Numbered from the stretch's first letter, positions 1 to 10,659 are shown. The stretch: 62,159 nt of DNA from Flavobacteriales bacterium UBA4466 (GCA_905182895.1 CAJJDD010000016.1:1-62159), one strand, 5' to 3'. A program made the numbers and translations. Notes: a model not told the origin generated them from the letters alone.

Positions 1-1512
1 GCTATAATATCTTGTTCTGACTCTGTAGGTCAGACAGCTCTTGGGGTAGCTAATGCCGTTGATGGTTGTGGAAACTCAATAAACGTGACTTTTTCTGATG
101 TTATATTGACAATTAATGGATTAGATGAGATCACTAGGACTTGGGTAGCCGCAATTCCTGGTAATAGTGTAAGCTGCACTCAGATGATTGTCACCGAAGA
201 TTCTAATGCCCCTATGTTTTCATTAGTTCCTGCATTCACTGAGGTTGAGTTAAAACCCTCAAGGATTTGCTCTGGGTGCAGAGCCTATTTTACCAACAGA
301 CTTCACGACTGAATGTGACAATATTCCAGCTCCAGAAGTATTGGAGGCGTATGATGATTGTTCTTGTGATGTTATTGAAGTGATTCTTGAAGAAGCTCAA
401 ACTAATGGATGTGAATACGAAATTACGAGAGTTTGGACGGCAACTGATTGCAGTGGAAACAGTGTAACGCATACTCAAGTTATAACAGTTGAGGATACAA
501 TTTCTCCAGTTTTATCTGGAACACCAGAAACGGAGATCACTATAAACTGCCAGGATGATCATCCTGTTCTTCCGCTTTAACTGCAGATGATAATTGTGAC
601 CCCATCTGTTTCTGTAAGTTTTGAAGAAACTTACTCTGGTTTCGAGCCAGATCCTGAAGCTTATGCGAACTGTGAAGGAGTTCAGCCTTTGAACGGAGGT
701 GCTGATTGGGGTCTTGCTCTCTTTGACCTGCCGGGTTCTTTAGGAGGAGAGGCTTTATACAATGTAGTCTTCTCTCAAGTGTCTTTTTATGAAGATAATG
801 ATGTGTTAGGAGTGTTATTGACCGGTACGTTTTATTCTCAAGACAACTCAAATGCTGGTTGGCACATCAATATTCCCTTGACTAATGGGTTGAATTGGGA
901 GGCTTGGTCAAACTTGACTGAAATTCACACCTACAAAGATGACTTCAATTTAGCTGGAAATAATTATTTAGACTGGACGTACTATTTGGTTAACTCGGAA
1001 GGGGCATATCTAGAAGGTTGGGGAGATTATGAAGGATCTTTTTTATCCGTTTCTCACGCTCCAGTTAGTGGTTTTATAGGTTGGCAGCATGGGGTTGGCG
1101 CCAATAATGTAGGCCAAACCTTGGTCTAGGTGGTAATAATGGCTGCTGGATTAATTTTTAATTCAAATGATATTGATGCAGTTGTCTATGGTGCTGGAGA
1201 TATAGCTATTGATTTGAATTGCTGTCCTACTTATATGCTCACGAGAACTTGGGCGTCAATTGATTGTGCTGGAAATGAAATTTCATTTACTCAAGAAATA
1301 ACGGTTCTTGGAACTGACGCTCAGGAGGCTCAAAATTGCCTTGGTGATTTTGACTTTTGATGGGTTTAGAACCAATTTGGATTTGTCTATTCTCCTAGGG
1401 AATTACGGATGTTTCTCTGGAACATGTCAGTGTGATTAACAGGAGATGGTTTACCTCATCAGCCGATCTGTCTATATTCCTGGCTTTATACGGCATTCCT
1501 TGTGGATTATAA
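1..1512 (+). CDS. Large extracellular repeat protein, 3' part (frameshifted)
   Basis: This is the C-terminal part of a large secreted adhesin-like protein that enters from the left edge. Seen: Ig-like repeats of the form x-R-T-W-x-A-x-D-C-x-G-N followed by T-Q-x-I-x-V-x-D-T (about 85-230, 341-550 and 1200-1310), a type common in Bacteroidetes surface proteins. A separate domain of about 170 residues (590-1128) lies between repeats. The protein ends in a short EF-hand-like segment (LTGDGFTSSADLSIFL, about 1440-1512) similar to the tails of the proteins ending at 16430 and 21338. The reading frame breaks about five times (near 313, 580, 1129, 1357 and 1432), yet the repeat pattern continues across each break, so I treat it as one gene. 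There is no T9SS C-terminal domain. The function (adhesion or matrix) is inferred. Confidence 0.65.
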
Positions 1513-1564
1513 GACGGTTCACAAGAGTAGTGATTCAAATATTTGTAAAGTCAAGAAAAAAATT

Positions 1565-1596
1565 AAAGCCTTCCATATTATTTGGAGGGCTTTTTT
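1565..1596. terminator. Bidirectional terminator between convergent genes
   Basis: A 10-bp stem (1565-1574 with 1584-1593, one G-T wobble) has a 9-nt loop and is followed by a T run on the plus strand and an A run on its left, so it can act in both directions. It serves the repeat protein ending at 1512, and the stop codon of the minus-strand gene (1578-1580) lies in its loop. Confidence 0.8.
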
Positions 1597-2422
1597 ATGT
1601 TCTTAGCATTAATCGTAAATCCAAGATAAAATTTCCTTGGAGGTAGAAAAAATGTTGTGATCGCTGTGTCATTCTTATCTGCTGTAGTTCTGATGTTAGG
1701 CATGTTTATGAACCCTCCTTTAGCATTAAGGGCCAAAAAGAAAGGCTTTCCGAGATGAATTTTAATGCCAGAGTGAATTCCTAAGCCATACCCAGATAAG
1801 TGAAACTCATCATATCTATCTTTTCCAAGATTTCGGTGTTAGTTTTTGGCAGCATAAAGCCAGTTGACCCGCCCACGTTTGCAGAAACCCCTATTGTTTT
1901 ATGGATGCTTTTTTCGAGCAAAATTCTGGAGTAGCCGATATTAATATAGTTCAAGCCATCTGTGTGCTCGAGTTTTAAGAGGTCGTTAGTCATTAGTATT
2001 TCCTCATTCTCATAAGTCCCATTCCAGGCCTCGTAATCCCCGTTTATGGTGCCGTCTATAGTGGTGGCTTGCCCTCTGATTACTTTGTATTTCATGTGGT
2101 CCACATTTAAGCTTAGCACTACCTTGTTGTTAATGTGATATGTGATTCCCATATTAGTTTGAGGAATAGTAATATTATCAAGTCTAAAATAGTTTTCGAA
2201 AGAAAATTCAGTTTGCTTATCTAAAGCTTTAAGATCGTTTAAAGTGAAATTGTAATCTGCACCTTCAAACGAAATTGAACTTAATGAATAAGCGCTTCTA
2301 TTCCAGCCAAAGTATATCGATAAGTTTCCTTCTTGATTAAGGGGGGTGTAACGGCTTGGTTGAATATCTTGTGCTGAAGAAAAACAAGGAATAAGAAGAA
2401 GGATTAAAACGACTTTTTTCAT
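1578..2422 (-). CDS. Predicted outer-membrane beta-barrel protein (one frameshift)
   Basis: A signal peptide (MKKVVLILLLIPCFSSAQ) is followed by alternating polar and aromatic stretches typical of a Bacteroidetes outer-membrane barrel of about 280 residues. The frame breaks near 1790; in the next frame it continues with GLGIHSGIKIHLGKPFF and further strand-like segments to a stop at 1578. I cannot assign a named family with confidence; it resembles DUF5723-type barrel proteins in length and composition. It is convergent with the upstream repeat protein and divergent from the hydrolase at 2674, so it stands alone. No substrate or partner is indicated. The last codons overlap the terminator hairpin, so the true stop could be elsewhere if the hairpin sequence contains errors. 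Confidence 0.6.
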
Positions 2423-2673
2423 TAGGTAAAAGTATTAGTATATATCAGATAAATTGATTTGTTTTAGTTCTGGTGTGAAATAATTTGAAAAACACTATCA
2501 TCTGGATTGGTTTATTGTTTTTTATTTGGACATAAAGTCTTTTAACTGCTTTATTTCAATCAGCTGTCTCTATGATTAAGTTGGGTTTTGAAAAGCATTT
2601 GGTTGAATTGAATTTTTAATTATGTTTAAACTTTAAACGAACAGATTTTTAATAAGCGTCCAAAATTTTAAAT

Positions 2674-4107
2674 ATGAACAAGTTTTTCAGAAAAAGTCTA
2701 TTATTATTTTCATTTATTTCATTAATTAATTTTGCTCAAGCACAATATTTAATTTCAGCTACTTATGTTAATACAACTAATCCCATAGGATTAGGTGCGG
2801 CGACTGGTTTAGCGCTAAGTTATGATATTGATATGTATAAAATGGTATATAATACTGTCGATGCCTTGGGTCAGCCAACTATTGCATCTGGTGCATTTTT
2901 AGCTCCTTCAAATACTTCGTGTACTGACTTTCCAATTTTAGTATACCACCATGGTACAAGTCTTAGAAAAATTGATGTTCCATCTAATGATGTTGATGAG
3001 ACAACTATTGGAAGAGTTTTTGGTGCAGGAGGCTATTTTGTTTTAATGCCTGATTATATAGGAATGGGAGATAGTCCTGGTCTGCACCCTTATTGCCATG
3101 CTGAATCTGAAGCAACGGCAACTAGAGATATGATAAGAGCTGCTAGAGAATTTATCACCGATTCCTTGCAGATGGTTGATAATGGCGAGCTTTTTTTAAC
3201 TGGTTATTCTCAAGGTGGTCATGCAGCAATGGCTTCTCATAAGTATATCGAGGATAATAATCTTTTAGAAGAATTCAATGTTTTGGGTTCGGCTCCATGT
3301 TCAGGGCCTTATGAGATGTCTGGTGCAATGGCAGATACTATTTTATCTCCTTTCCCATACTCGAACCCTGGATACCTTGTTTATTTATTATCCTCTTATC
3401 AAATGGTCTATGGTAATCTTTACACTTCTTACTCCGACATTCTTAATTCTCCATACGATACAATTGTGCCTCCATATTTTGATGGTAACAATACTACTCT
3501 TGGAATGGGTTCATTAAACAGTTTACTTTCAGGTTATGTTGACACTTTAATGGTTGATACTGTTGTGGCTAATTTTTCAAATTCTATGAGTACTTTTGGA
3601 CATCCGTTGTGGGCAAATCTGCTTGCAAACGACAATCATGACTGGACTCCTCAGCGCCCTATTAAAATGTACTATTGTACCGGTGATGAACAAGTAACTT
3701 TTCAAAACGCAATTTCTGCTGAATCAACAATGCTATCCAATGGTGCGTCAAATGTTGAAGCAGTAGATTTGGGAGGAGGCGACCATGGTGCTTGTGTTAT
3801 ACCTGCTTTAACTTCTGCTTATAATTGGTTTGACGAGTTAAGAAGTTTATGCAGCTCTTCTGGTTTCAATGAATTAAGTTCAACCGTAAGTCCTTTTGTT
3901 TTCCCAAACCCTGTAATTGATGTTCTTTCAATTAGCTTTGAAGGTGAGGGGGGCTTAAAAATATACAATATTGCTGGTCAGTTGGTTCATCAACAGCCAA
4001 TTATCGGGAGCTTAAATATATCAACTTCGGATTGGAGCAGGGGAATATACATTGTTGAAATTCAAAATGATTACAATAGAGTTTTCCAACGAGTAGTTAA
4101 AGATTAG
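2674..4107 (+). CDS. Secreted alpha/beta-hydrolase (lipase-like) with T9SS sorting domain
   Basis: A 477-residue secreted esterase or lipase candidate. A signal peptide (residues 1-23, ending FAQAQ) precedes an alpha/beta-hydrolase core. The nucleophile elbow GYSQGGH puts the catalytic serine at about residue 179; D338 (CTGDEQ) and H371 (GGDHGA) are well placed to complete the triad. The order of segments (LVYHHGTS, MPDYIGMGDS, GYSQGG) is like the secretory lipase / prolyl-oligopeptidase-like hydrolases. The last 75 or so residues (from FPNPVIDVL to the C-terminus) form a type A T9SS C-terminal domain, so the protein is probably exported across the outer membrane and attached to the surface or released. 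The gene is intact and monocistronic. The substrate (lipid, ester or peptide) cannot be told from sequence. Confidence 0.8.
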   Translation: MNKFFRKSLLLFSFISLINFAQAQYLISATYVNTTNPIGLGAATGLALSYDIDMYKMVYNTVDALGQPTIASGAFLAPSNTSCTDFPILVYHHGTSLRKIDVPSNDVDETTIGRVFGAGGYFVLMPDYIGMGDSPGLHPYCHAESEATATRDMIRAAREFITDSLQMVDNGELFLTGYSQGGHAAMASHKYIEDNNLLEEFNVLGSAPCSGPYEMSGAMADTILSPFPYSNPGYLVYLLSSYQMVYGNLYTSYSDILNSPYDTIVPPYFDGNNTTLGMGSLNSLLSGYVDTLMVDTVVANFSNSMSTFGHPLWANLLANDNHDWTPQRPIKMYYCTGDEQVTFQNAISAESTMLSNGASNVEAVDLGGGDHGACVIPALTSAYNWFDELRSLCSSSGFNELSSTVSPFVFPNPVIDVLSISFEGEGGLKIYNIAGQLVHQQPIIGSLNISTSDWSRGIYIVEIQNDYNRVFQRVVKD

Positions 4108-4479
4108 TTCTAACAAATTCTATTATCACCAAGTCAAAACTAAGTTTGCCATCTCTTTTCTTCTAGCCAAAGTAGATTGATAATTCTCCCGCTTGAAGAA
4201 GGAAGTTAGTATATTTCGCTGAAATTTAATCAGATTTAGCGACTCTCTTTTCAGGTAGTTGAAAATGTGATGGCTTGAGATTTGTAAAATAAGATGCTTT
4301 GGTATTAAGCGAGTTATGTAATTATTTTTATTCTGCTGTCACGTTGTTGATTTAAAAGAGATAATAAAGGCATAGGGCTAAGGAAAGAAATGGAGTAATA
4401 AATATAGGTAAAACTACTGTTTTCGTGGCGCAAAATTATTATTACAGGCAGAGTGATTTGATTTAAAATTATCGGTTGA
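4108..4479. other. Intergenic region, no feature recognised
   Basis: About 370 bases between the hydrolase and the TonB receptor. It is AT-rich and shows no convincing open frame, RNA gene or strong hairpin. It presumably contains the promoter of the TonB receptor gene, but I see no exact TAnnTTTG element close to its start. Confidence 0.4.
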
Positions 4480-6833
4480 ATGAAAGAAAAGAAACTAATA
4501 TCTCTTACTTCTATGCTAATTATTTTGATAATAGGCTTTAGTCAGACTAATAGCACAGTATCAGGATATGTTCTAGATTCTGCGACAGGAGAAGCATTAA
4601 TAGGAGCGTATGTTTATGAGTTAAATTCGAATAAGGCTGCTACAACAAATGTTTATGGGTTTTATAGTCTCACTTTGCCATTGGACTCAATAAGACTATT
4701 TACCTCTTATATTGGTTATTCTAGTCAAACGGTATCTTTTAATCTAGTGCAAGACATAAGCAGAACCTTCGACTTAAAATCAAGTTTAGAGCTGTCTGAA
4801 GCCGTGGTTGAAAGTTCTCAGTCTGAGCCTATTCAGAATAGAACTCAAATGAGTTCATTAGAATTAGATATGAGAAAGGTGAAAAGTCTGCCTGTTCTAT
4901 TGGGTGAAACGGATGTGTTAAAAACACTTCAATTATTGCCAGGAATTCAATCTGGGACAGAAGGTGCTAGCGGTATTTATGTTAGAGGAGGAGGTCCAGA
5001 TCAGAATTTAATGCTCTTAGATGGAGTTCCTGTATATAATGCATCACATATAGGTGGTCTTTTTTCGGTTTTTAATGCAGATGCTATTCGCGATGTAAAG
5101 CTTATAAAAGGAGGGTTTCCTGCTCGTTATGGAGGAAGATTGTCTTCAGTGATAGATGTGCGTATGAAAGAGGGAAATCTTTATGAGACCCATGGTGAGG
5201 TGAGTGTCGGTATTGTTGCAGCTAAATTGAGCATTGAGGGTCCGATTAAAAAAGAGAAATCCTCTTTTTTGTTTAGTGCTAGAAGAACTTATATCGATGC
5301 TTTAACCAGGCCATTAATAAAAGCATCAGCAAAGCAATCTGGTGAATCTGCAACTGGAGGTTATTACTTCTATGATTTAAATGGAAAAATCAATTATATC
5401 ATATCTAATAAAGATAGATTATTTCTGAGTGGTTATTTCGGGAATGATAGAGCTTTCGCTAAATATTCGAGTTCATTCGGAGATCAAACTGAAAATATAA
5501 AGACTAAGCTCGAATGGGGAAATGCTATCGTGGCCGCAAGATGGAATCATGTATTTTCCCCTAAACTATTTTCGAATACGACACTAACTTACAGTAAATA
5601 TAAATTTCTTACAGCATTTGATATTGAATCCGGGAGTGAGGGGATGATGGAAGAAATTAGTTTAAGGTACGATTCAGGAATAGATGATTATTCGATTAAA
5701 ACTGATTTTGAATTCATTCCTAATCCTGATTTAAATTTGAAATTTGGATTGAGAAAGTTAATAGTGAACTCCTGGGGTTAGCCGAATTGAGGCGGAAGGG
5801 TTAGGTGAGAATATCAGGTTGTCTTATGGGAGTAATGAAATTAGAGCTAATGAATTAAATGCATACACCGAAGCAGATTGGAAATTAGGAGATAGATTTA
5901 AAGTTAATCTTGGGGTTCATTCATCAAATTTCTTTGTGGAGGGTGAATCATATTTCTCAATTCAACCTAGAATTTCTTCAAGATATTTGCTGAACAAAAA
6001 AAGTTCGATAAAGGCTTCTTATGCTAATATGACTCAGTTTTTACACCTTCTCAGTAATTCTACCATAGGACTTCCTACAGATTTATGGGTGCCAGTGACT
6101 GAGAAAATCAAACCTCAAACGAGTGATCAGCTTGCTTTGGGCTATGCTGTTACTCCAACAAAAGGTTATCAGATTAGCGTAGAGGGTTATTATAAGTGGA
6201 TGAATAACTTGATAGAATATAAGGATGGAGCAAGTTTTCAAGGTTCAGCTGAAGACTGGCAAGATAAAGTGGAGGTAGGTAAAGGTTGGAGTTATGGTGC
6301 AGAATTTTTATTAGAAAAAACAAAAGGAGAGGCCACTGGTTGGATTGGTTATACGCTAAGTTGGACTAATAGAGAATTTGAGAATATAAATTTTGGAGAC
6401 CCTTTCCCTTATAGATTTGACAGAAGACATGATATCGGTGTGGCATTAACTTATGAGCCAAGTGAGAGAATTGACTATGGAATTACATGGATTTATGGAA
6501 CTGGAAATGCTATTACATTTCCTCAAGCAATATACTTAGGAACACCAAATAACAATAATGATTTTGTTGATATTGTAGAGTCATATGGTCCAAGAAATTC
6601 CACTAGGCTTGAGTTATCATCGTTTAGATTTAGGTGTGAACTTTCATAAAGAGGTCCCTTGGGGTAAAAGGACATGGAGCTTAGGCTTTTATAATATATA
6701 CAGCCGACAAAATCCATTCTTTTTGTTCTTTGATCAAGAATATAATGAGAGTGAGCAAACTTCAGAAAATGTCTTGAAGCAAATTTCCTTATTCCCTATA
6801 ATTCCATCAATATCATACGCTGTAAAATTTTAA
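4480..6833 (+). CDS. TonB-dependent receptor (two frameshifts)
   Basis: Outer-membrane active-transport receptor. Seen: an N-terminal hydrophobic export signal, a carboxypeptidase-regulatory-like domain (residues about 25-105, STVSGYVLDSATGEALIGA), a plug domain (about 130-255) with IYVRGGGPDQNLMLLDGVPV and GGFPARYGGRLSSVIDVRMK, then a beta-barrel up to a C-terminal aromatic residue (YAVKF). Length across the breaks is about 785 residues, normal for the family. The frame shifts near 5775 and near 6600; on both sides the barrel continues, so the gene is probably intact in the organism. It is followed four bases later by a DUF4249 lipoprotein, a pairing common in Bacteroidetes. It is not a SusC-type receptor and has no SusD partner. 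The substrate is unknown. Confidence 0.88.
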
Positions 6834-6837
6834 TCAA

Positions 6838-7704
6838 ATGGTACATTCACTTCAGTATTTATTTTGTTTTATTTTATTAATTTTATGCTCTTCTTGCGAA
6901 AAAATCATTGATTTTGATGAAGAAGAATCTAAGCCTGTTTTAACAATAAGTGGTTTTGTGAGCGATGTAGATTTGTCTTATTTAGACATTGGTTCTAGTG
7001 TTTCTATATTATCCTCAGATAACCCTCAATTCATTTCTAATGCTACGGCTACACTTTTCAGAGATGGTGAGAATTTAGGTGACTTTGAGCTGACAAACGC
7101 TGAATTAGGAAAGTACACCTTTCCCCTTGTTTTAGAGGAGGCTGGTGAGTATGAGGTTCAGATTTCTTCTGGCAATTTTAAAGAGATTTCCTCGATAACA
7201 AGTATACCTTCAAAGCTTCAGGGTGTTGAAGCAGAGGTTCTTGAGGTAAATTCTTCCGGAGGCTCTGAAGTAAGACTTAGATTTATAGATAATCCCTCTT
7301 CAGATGACTTTTATCACATGTTTGTGGGCTTTTCATCCGATGGGGGAAGTAATTTCTTTATTACGTGGTTTGGTTCTAACTCTGAGTACTTAATAAGCGA
7401 CGAATTTGGTTTTTAGTTTGAGGAAGATTTAAATTATTTTTATGACCGAGCTATATTTAGTGACCAGCTATTTCCGAATAATGAAGTTGTAATTGATTTT
7501 GAGATATCTATCCCTGAAGAAGAAACTGCCTATATTCAATTAGTTAAATCAAGTGAGGAGTATTATAACTATTTTAAATCCATACATGCCTATCAGGGAA
7601 GTGGAGGGCCTTTTTCACAGCCAGTTCAATTGTTTGATAATGTAACAGACGGTCTAGGAGTGTTTGCAGGATACTCCTATGAGTTAATAGAAATTGAGCA
7701 ATAA
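6838..7704 (+). CDS. DUF4249 lipoprotein with an in-frame TAG
   Basis: A lipoprotein-type signal (lipobox ILCSSC, Cys about residue 20) is followed by D/E-rich residues and a DUF4249-like body that starts with an Ig-like strand set (KPVLTISGFVSD). DUF4249 proteins are usually encoded directly after a TonB receptor and are thought to be surface or periplasmic accessories. The codon at 7414-7416 is TAG, but the same frame continues without shift for about 95 residues (FEEDLNYFYDRAIF... to GYSYELIEIEQ) up to TAA at 7702-7704, and the C-terminal part looks like the family. Either a base substitution error or a true nonsense mutation explains it. Only four bases separate it from the receptor, so the two are co-transcribed. 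Confidence 0.75.
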
Positions 7705-7736
7705 ATCAAGATGAATATTTTAACTCATCTATTCTA

Positions 7737-7766
7737 TTGCTTAGAATATAAAAAGTAGTATTTTTG
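7737..7766 (+). promoter_or_regulatory. Bacteroidetes-type promoter of rpmE2
   Basis: TTG (7737-7739), a 19-nt spacer and TATTTTTG (7759-7766) match the Bacteroidetes -33/-7 consensus TTG / TAnnTTTG. It lies 20 nt before the L31 start codon. Confidence 0.75.
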
Positions 7767-7786
7767 CACACGCAAATTTTGTGAAT

Positions 7787-8113
7787 ATGAAAGAAGGAAT
7801 ACACCCAGATAACTACAGATTAGTAGTTTTTAAAGATATGAGTAATGAGTACGCTTTCTTAGGAAAGAGCACTGCTAATACCAGTGAAACTGTTACTTGG
7901 GAAGACGGGAATGAATACCCAGTTATAAAATTAGATATCAGTTATAAGAGTCACCCATTCTTTACTGGTAAAATGCAGTTTGTTGATACTGCAGGTAGAA
8001 TTGACAAGTTTAAAACCAAGTATGGTAAGTGGGATAAGAAGAAGAAGGATGCTCCTTCGGAAGATGTCCCTGTAGATGAGGCTCCAAAAGCCGATGATGC
8101 TACTGCTGAATAA
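7787..8113 (+). CDS. rpmE2: 50S ribosomal protein L31 type B
   Basis: Component of the large ribosomal subunit. The sequence MKEGIHPDNYRLVVFKDMSN, then SHPFFTGKMQFVDTAGRIDK and a lysine-rich segment, is characteristic of the zinc-free type B L31 (no CxxC). I choose the ATG at 7787; a GTG two codons upstream is possible but adds residues that family members do not have. The body is about 85 residues; here an acidic, proline-containing extension (about residues 85-108, rich in D, E, A and P) follows, which many Bacteroidetes L31 proteins lack. A clear promoter precedes and a terminator follows, so it is a single-gene unit. Confidence 0.93.
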   Translation: MKEGIHPDNYRLVVFKDMSNEYAFLGKSTANTSETVTWEDGNEYPVIKLDISYKSHPFFTGKMQFVDTAGRIDKFKTKYGKWDKKKKDAPSEDVPVDEAPKADDATAE

Positions 8114-8136
8114 ATTAGGCCAGGTTTAAAAAAAAT

Positions 8137-8169
8137 AAAGCCCTCTAACTTTACGTTAAAGGGCTTTTT
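8137..8169 (+). terminator. Rho-independent terminator after rpmE2
   Basis: A 13-bp stem (8137-8149 with 8155-8167, one wobble pair) with a 5-nt loop is followed by a T run. Confidence 0.88.
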
Positions 8170-8279
8170 ATTTCAGCTATTTATTTAGTCCAGAATTTGC
8201 ATTACACAAAAAAAAGTGTAATGCTAGAATAAGAAAGTGACTTTTAAAAAAGAGCACAAAAAGATAATTTAAGATCGAA

Positions 8280-9412
8280 CTAAAGGTCTAAATTTATTTT
8301 CACTGTATCTGTTACACTAAGACCGAATCCTTCTATTCCAGCTATTTTTCTGGTTGGGTTGTTAGTCAGTAATCTCATTTTAGAGATGTTTAGGTGTCTT
8401 AATATTTGAGCGCCTATTCCGAAATCCTTTGAGTTAAGTTTTTTGATAGAACTGTTTTCAGAATTTGCTTTATCTCCGAGGGCTTTTAATTCATCCACCA
8501 TTCCATTTCCCTTTCTGAGAGTGTTGATGTATACTACGACACCCTTTCCTTCTTTTTCGATTGCTTTCATAGCGCAGTGTAACTGATGGCCCTTTCCGTA
8601 AACATCGCTGCCAAAAATATCTCCAATCATACTCCCCGAGTGAACCCTAACCAGTATTTCTTCTCCTTCTTTCCATTCACCTTTTACTAAGGCTAGATGT
8701 TCAGTGTTACTTGTGGTTTGCCTAAAAGCATGAAGCTTAAACTCACCATACATTGTGGGCAGGTTGACAGTTAATTCCTCTTCTATTAGACTCTCGTTTT
8801 CGAGTCTGTAAGCGATTAAGTCTTCGATAGAAACCACCTTTAAATTAAATTTATCTGCGATTTTAAATAAATCAGGAAGTCGGGCCATGCTTCCATCTTC
8901 GTTGCAGATTTCAACAATAACTCCTGCAGGCTCAAAACCTGCTAATCTAGCAAAATCTATGGCAGCTTCTGTATGACCGGCTCTTCGTAAGACACCGCCT
9001 GACTTAGCTCTAAGAGGGAATATGTGGCCTGGCTTACCTAAAGTTTCAGGGTCTACCTGAGGATCTACAAGTGCCATGATTGTTTTGTGTCTGTCAGTTG
9101 CAGAAATACCTGTTGTAGTCTCAGGTGAAACTAGGTCGACAGAAACTGTAAAAGGGGTTTCGAAGGCTGCGTTAGTATCATTTACCATTAATCCTAATCC
9201 TAGCTCGTCACATCTTGACTCTATTAGAGGAGCGCAGATTAATCCTCTTCCATGCGTGGCCATGAAATTAACTCATTTCGGGAGTGGCTTTTTCGGCCGC
9301 GGCTAAGAAAATCCCCTTCATTTTCTCTGTCCTCATCATCTACTACTATGATAACTTTTCCTGCTTTGATGTCCTCTATGGCATCAGTAATTGAATCTAA
9401 CTTTCTAGACAT
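8280..9412 (-). CDS. ribB: RibBA-like: DHBP synthase with degenerate GTP cyclohydrolase II domain
   Basis: Riboflavin biosynthesis. The N-terminal half is 3,4-dihydroxy-2-butanone-4-phosphate synthase, which converts ribulose 5-phosphate to the 4-carbon precursor: [54 protein letters not shown] and [13 protein letters not shown] are all present. The C-terminal half has the GTP cyclohydrolase II fold ([38 protein letters not shown]) but the three zinc cysteines are replaced by S, Y and K, and the catalytic RGIGL segment reads [10 protein letters not shown]. It therefore probably acts only as RibB, as I recall for flavobacterial homologues, with cyclohydrolase supplied by another gene. Two frameshifts near 9270 and 9300 split the N-terminus; the start ATG (9410-9412) was found by reading across them. 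Confidence 0.88.
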
Positions 9413-9491
9413 GTAAAAAATTTCATGCGAAGATAATGTCTTTGTGTTCTTTTGTATGCATAAAAAGTCACATTCCGCTGAGGTAAAGTCC

Positions 9492-9499
9492 TATTTTTG
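9492..9499 (+). promoter_or_regulatory. Probable -7 element upstream of def
   Basis: TATTTTTG matches TAnnTTTG and lies 30 nt before the def start codon. I see no clear TTG at the expected -33 position, so the call is tentative. Confidence 0.45.
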
Positions 9500-9529
9500 C
9501 TCCGAAAATTATTCAAAGAGCAATACCTA

Positions 9530-10108
9530 ATGATTTTACCTATCATAGCATACGGAGATCCAGTTTTAAAAAGGAAGGCTGACGAGATAGAAAAGGATTA
9601 TCCAAACCTTCAGAAGCTGATAAAAGACATGTTTAAAACCATGTACAAAGCAAATGGTGTCGGTTTGGCTGCTCCTCAAATAGGAAAGAGTATCAGACTG
9701 TTTATAGTTGATGCTTCTCCTTTCTCTGAAGGTGAGGAGGGCGATCCTTCATGTGATGGATTCATACGTGTTTATATAAACCCGGTTATTTACGAAGAAA
9801 CGGGAAAAGAATGGGGAATGGAAGAAGGGTGTTTAAGTATTCCTAATATCCGTGAAGAGGTTTATAGAAAGCCAAATGTTAAAATTGAATATTTTGATGA
9901 AAACTGGGAGCAATGTTTATACAGGGTATGGGTTTATTGGCTAGAGTTATTCAGCACGAATATGATCATATAGAGGGCGCGCTTATTCACTGATAAAATT
10001 AGCAGCCAGCGAAAAACTTTATTGCAAAGCAAGCTCAACGACATTTCCAAGGGAGAGGTGGAGGCGAATTATAAAATGAAATTCCCTAAACTAAATAGAA
10101 GAAAATAA
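9530..10108 (+). CDS. def: Peptide deformylase (two frameshifts)
   Basis: Removes the N-formyl group from nascent proteins; an essential metalloenzyme. All three family motifs are visible: GVGLAAPQIG (residues about 44-53), EGCLSI (about 100-105, metal-binding Cys) and HEYDHIEG (9953-9976, two metal-binding His plus catalytic Glu). The third motif lies one frame away from the first two, and a second shift near 9989 restores ...FTDKIS and a lysine-rich C-terminus ending KFPKLNRRK. Across the breaks the length is about 192 residues, normal for the family. The ATG at 9530 (MILPIIAYGDPVLK) fits homologues better than the upstream in-frame start at 9497. It is followed two bases later by the TPR lipoprotein gene. 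Confidence 0.9.
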
Positions 10109-10110
10109 AG

Positions 10111-10659
10111 ATGAGAGTTGCTATATTTCTTACAGGCTTAGTTGTTTTTATTTGCAGCTGTGGCAATGAGTCCAAAAAAAATCACAGAAAAACAGATGAT
10201 GTAAATCAAAAAAAAGATTTGGTTCGCTCAATAGATAGTTTAGAGTCTATACATGCTGTCAAAGGAGCTAAAGATCCTTACACTGTATCTAAGTTGATTA
10301 GTGCTTATTCCGAGTATAGAAATAAGTTTAGAAAAGATGCTGAAGCGGGAGATTATTTTCTTAAGGCTGGAGACTTGGCTATGTCGGTAGGAGATTGGGA
10401 TAAGGCCGTAGAAGTGTTTGATAATTTTTATAATGATTACACGGAACATCCTTATAGTGATGATGCTCTTTTCCAATTGGGTTTTATTTTCGATTTTCAA
10501 TTAAGCGATAAAAATAAAGCCAAACAGGTCTATGAGCATTACTTCGAGCATTACGGAGACAGCATTCACATTGATGAAGTCAGAGCTAGATTGAAAGATT
10601 TAGATTTGACAGAAGAAGAATTGATAAAAAAATTTAGAAAGCAAAACAACCTTGATTAA
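10111..10659 (+). CDS. TPR-containing lipoprotein
   Basis: A 182-residue lipoprotein: signal with lipobox (VVFICSCG, Cys about residue 17), a polar linker, then helical repeats of the tetratricopeptide type (about residues 80-160: AGDYFLKAGDLAMSVGDWDKAVEVFDNFYNDY, then HPYSDDALFQLGFIFDF). The pattern is like YbgF/BamD-type proteins and suggests a periplasmic scaffold role, but nothing identifies the partner. The start lies two bases after the def stop codon, so the two are probably one transcript. The C-terminus overlaps an upstream extension of the aldolase frame, which is not coding in my reading. Confidence 0.8.
   Translation: MRVAIFLTGLVVFICSCGNESKKNHRKTDDVNQKKDLVRSIDSLESIHAVKGAKDPYTVSKLISAYSEYRNKFRKDAEAGDYFLKAGDLAMSVGDWDKAVEVFDNFYNDYTEHPYSDDALFQLGFIFDFQLSDKNKAKQVYEHYFEHYGDSIHIDEVRARLKDLDLTEEELIKKFRKQNNLD

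Noticed and set aside
7414-7416. TAG recoding (amber suppression or a selenocysteine/pyrrolysine-like system)
   Set aside because: TAG ends many normal genes in the window, and no suppressor tRNA or related gene is visible.
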